From NCBI GenBank assembly GCA_963978895.1, contig OZ022238.1, forward strand, positions 49,340,105 to 49,404,104: DNA of 64,000 nt, read 5' to 3'. The notes beneath the pieces were generated by a model. It had not been told where the DNA came from. It saw only the letters and a program-made list of their open reading frames with translations, and made no database searches. Source of the stretch: Erpobdella octoculata. Its lineage: Eukaryota > Annelida > Clitellata > Hirudinida > Erpobdellidae. Positions 61,010 through 64,000 of this stretch are shown here, in pieces (positions within the stretch are counted from its first letter, which is position 1; each line of letters opens with the position of its first letter). Position numbers and translations under genes: made by a program.

Positions 61010-64000
61010 ATGTCTTTGTGGAATTTATTTCAATACCTTATTACAGGAGCAACTGTTTGTTTAATCTTCATTGTCTACAGAATCAGCAATCATTTTTTGA
61101 AATTAAGAAAAATCAATTATCAATTGAGTAAACTCCCGAGCGATCCAAGGCACTGGTTCTGGGGTCATCTGGATAAGGTTCTCGATTTCTAAAATTTTAG
61201 AAAAATAGTTGTTTGACAATTTAAAACGTATATTAATATTAATCGATATTAATTTATCATATGAAAGTTATAATTAGATATATATATATATATCTATATA
61301 TATAAAAGAACATGTCCTGACTGACTGACTGACTGACTGACTGATAATCAACGCCGAGCTCAAACGCCTCATCCTAGGAACGTGAAATTTGGAACTTATA
61401 TTACTTTTATAGCGTAAACATCCGCTAAGAAAGGATTTTTGAAAATTTTGCTCCTGAGGGAAAAAAACTGGAAAACAAACTTTTTTCTAAATCAATGTAT
61501 ATCTCAAAAACCAAAAATGAGGAGATTTTGAAATTTGGTATATAGATTCTTTTTGAAAAATAAAAAGATACGTGTTTCGCCATTTTTTGAAAATTCGGTT
61601 TCCCGGACCTCAAATGTAGGTTGGAAAATTGGGTTATTTGGTTTTTAAAGTAGCTTCTACTCAAAAACTGTTAATGCTACAAAAGTAAAAATTAGTATTT
61701 AGTTTCTACTCCAAAAATAATGAAATACGTGTTTTAGCATTTTTTGAAAATTTGGTTTCCAGGACTTCAAATGTGGGGTGGAAAATAGGGCTAATTGTCT
61801 TTTATAGTAACTGCTACTCAAAAACTGTAAATACCACAGATGTAAAAATTATTATTTAGTTTTTTTTCTAAAAATAAAGATATACGTGTTTCACCATTTT
61901 TTACAAATTTGGTTTCCCGGACCTCAAATGTCGGTTGGAAAATTGGGTTATTTATTTGGTTTTTAAAGTAGCTTCTACTCAAAAACTGTTAATGCTACAA
62001 AAGTAAAATTTAGTGTTTAGTTTCTACTCTAAAAATTATGATAAATGGGTTTCATAATTTTTTGAAAATTTGGTTTCCAGGACTTCAAATGTGGGGTGTA
62101 AAATAGGGTTATTTGGTTTTTAAAGTAACTGCTACTCAACAACTGTAATTTCCACAGATGTAAAAATTAATACTTAGTATCTACTCAAAAAAAAAAGATA
62201 TACGTGTTTCATCATTTTTTGGGTTATTTGGTTTGTAAAGTAGCTGCTACTCAAAAACTGTTAATGCTACAAAAGTAAAAATGAGTATTTAGTTTCTACT
62301 CCAAAAATAATGAAATACGTTTTTTAGCATTTTTTGAAAATTTGGTTTCCAGGACCTCAAATGTGGGGTGGAAATAAGGGTTATTTGATTTCAAAATAAC
62401 TGCTACTCACAAACTGTAAGTGCAACAAATGTAAAAATTAGTATTTTGAAGTTTTGTGCCGGTTAAAAGTAGCTAAGTCCAGTTTATCACCGGCCGGGCC
62501 AAGCCGTTATTTTAGAGTCTTCACACGGGCCAGGCCAAACCTTAAATCAAAGTTGGACGGGCCGAGGTTTTTCACCAAGTATATAGATATTTTAGTGATT
62601 TTAGGGTCTTCAGTTTGGCCGGGCAAAACCTGAGGTCAAGGTGGGACGGGCCGAAGTTTTTCATCAAGTATATAGAACTTCTAGGCCTGTAAAAATGGGC
62701 CGGGCCTAATTCAGACGGGCTGTGCCGGGCCAGGAGTTTGGGTTTTTAAAACGGGCTGGGCTAATTTGTCGACGGGCCGAGCCGAGACCTAAAAAAATGA
62801 TGTCTACTATGGATGCACGGTTCAAACTCTCTAATTTCATGCGAGCGAAGCATCTACGGGCACTGCTAGTATATATATAACCCAACTTGAATAGTTTCCA
62901 GGAACGGGAGAAAAAGGTCTAGTCTATTTCCGAGAAATGACCCACAAATATCCACGGGCATCTGGATTTTGGTTTGGCTGCTTTAACGTTCCGAGTGTCG
63001 TCGTTCATCATCCAGAAACAATGAAAAGCATTCTAAAATTGTCAGGTTTTTAATAAACTTTCTAGTTTAAATTTGCCATAATATATATGTTTTTAAATTG
63101 TGAGGTTTGGAGCCATTTTCAAACAGGGGTTGCGCCGGAGATTTCATTCTGGGGGTCTAGAAGCTAAAAGGTTAAATTAAATTACACACACACACGTGTG
63201 TAAACATTACCATTATAGCTGATTTAATCTGATAACTTGTTGGGTGACAGTTTTATCCACATTTTAGCTGTTTTTACGCAGCATTGTCATTCTACTTCCA
63301 TCTAGGTACGTACAGACTTCGGCATCCAGCTGAGCTACAGAAATTAATTTTTCGACAACTTAACCAATTTTATTTCCAATTTCTGTGACAGAAGATTGTT
63401 TTTAACACTGTTGAATATTTAGAATTAAACCAAGAGTTTAGCGCTGTGACAAATGACTCCAATGCAGAAATAAAAGTCAACTCTCGTTTGGTTTTTAACA
63501 TCATTTAAGCAGAACCTGAAGTAAGGGCATCAGATAAGTTTGTTAAAAATTGATCTTTTACTAAGTTTAATCTTCTTTCTTTTGTCCCAGCCGTGAACCG
63601 TGCTTTCTGTACATTATGTACAATACACACTACATACAGTGATTGACTCAACGTTTCATGTGCCCCTAGACAAAAAAGTCAACGTACCCGTATTTGCACA
63701 AATCCCACAGATTTTGGGACAGGGCGACAGGGGAGGTCCAGATCCCCCACTTAGCACACTCCCGTTTTCAAAAAAAGACGAAAAAGCTGAAATATTGTAT
63801 TCAAATTTTATTACATAAGTTTGAGTATTATATTGTAGGACCAAAGCCCTTCACATCTGGTTTCTACAAGCTCGGTAGAAGCTGGATGGGTAATGGTTTG
63901 ATAACAAGTTCTGGACCAAAATGGCATAGGAATCACATACTTCTTACGAATCTGTTTCATTTCGATGCTCTGAAACATTACATCTCCGTTCAAAACAGTG
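61010..64000 (+). CDS. CYP4-type cytochrome P450, N-terminal exons (3' partial)
   Basis: Exons 61010-61177, 62895-63045 and 63839 to the window edge keep phase and give about 160 residues. Exon 1 has a membrane anchor (ITGATVCLIFIVYR) and the Pro-containing LPSDPRHWFWGHLDK, typical of CYP4 enzymes. Exon 2 reads GEKGLVYFREMTHKYPRASG then VPSVVVHHPETMKSIL. Exon 3 reads FYKLGRSWMGNGLITSSGPK then WHRNHILLTNLFHFDALKHY, the helix C region. CYP4 enzymes hydroxylate fatty acids at the endoplasmic reticulum. The usual helix C motif WxxxR is here W-HRN-H, so the Arg that contacts a haem propionate is replaced by His. The haem-binding Cys region lies outside the window. Intron 1 contains a complete Helitron. 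Confidence 0.88.
61293..62869 (+). mobile_element. non-autonomous Helitron, copy 2, in CYP4 intron 1
   Basis: Starts TCTATATATATAAAAGAACA, then a GACT run, several units of roughly 150-160 bases (some deleted or rearranged) with CTACTCAAAAACTGT, a GGCCGGGCC-type block at 62490-62790, and ends GGGCACTGCTAG at 62869 followed by T. It is the inverted partner of 14696-16303, of nearly equal length (1,577 against 1,608). Confidence 0.78.

Overview
The window is AT-rich nuclear DNA from an animal. The genes are split by short GT-AG introns, microsatellites and transposon relics are dense, and the recognisable proteins are metazoan: a CYP4-type cytochrome P450, a cilium-type protein resembling EFCAB5, and UBE2Z-type ubiquitin-conjugating enzymes. 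Nothing prokaryotic was seen. I cannot place the species; CR1-like LINEs and abundant Helitrons fit many invertebrates. All exon models were read by eye from splice sites, reading-frame phase and family resemblance.

Layout. 0-3.3 kb: a possible terminal exon of an off-window gene, then an AT array and a dead LINE. 3.5-4.0 kb: a three-exon gene for a 99-residue ubiquitin-like protein with an internal Gly-Gly followed by seven residues. 6.3-44.0 kb: six UBE2Z-like E2 genes, called A (6.3-9.3, minus), B (18.4-21.3, minus), E (24.7-26.7, plus), F (28.9-31.4, plus), C (32.2-34.4, minus) and D (39.8-44.0, minus). D is complete at 342 residues and looks like the conserved UBE2Z gene. A/B and E/F are two paralogue pairs. 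C is strongly diverged around the catalytic cysteine. C, E and F end in exons rich in aspartate, made from GAT-type repeats. 45.7-57.8 kb: a gene of about 24 exons (minus) encoding at least 1,409 residues with a DPY30/RIIa-like segment, EF-hand-like segments and GAF-like segments. 61.0 kb to the right edge: the first three exons of a CYP4-type P450, with a Helitron in intron 1.

Mobile DNA. Two inverted copies of one 1.6-kb Helitron family (14.7-16.3 and 61.3-62.9), a Helitron coding remnant (11.4-12.4), three elements with outward-facing GC-rich ends around TATG or AT arrays, several hAT-like elements (three with 8-bp target duplications), three LINE 3' fragments, tRNA-like SINEs, a 190-bp hairpin and a dispersed repeat of about 160 bp in four copies.

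Working idea. A processable ubiquitin-like modifier lies next to a lineage-specific expansion of UBE2Z-type E2s. UBE2Z is known to carry ubiquitin and FAT10 from the E1 enzyme UBA6. The cluster could therefore be a local ubiquitin-like conjugation module with one modifier and several E2s of differing C-terminal tails. That functional link is inference from proximity and family; only the gene structures are seen.
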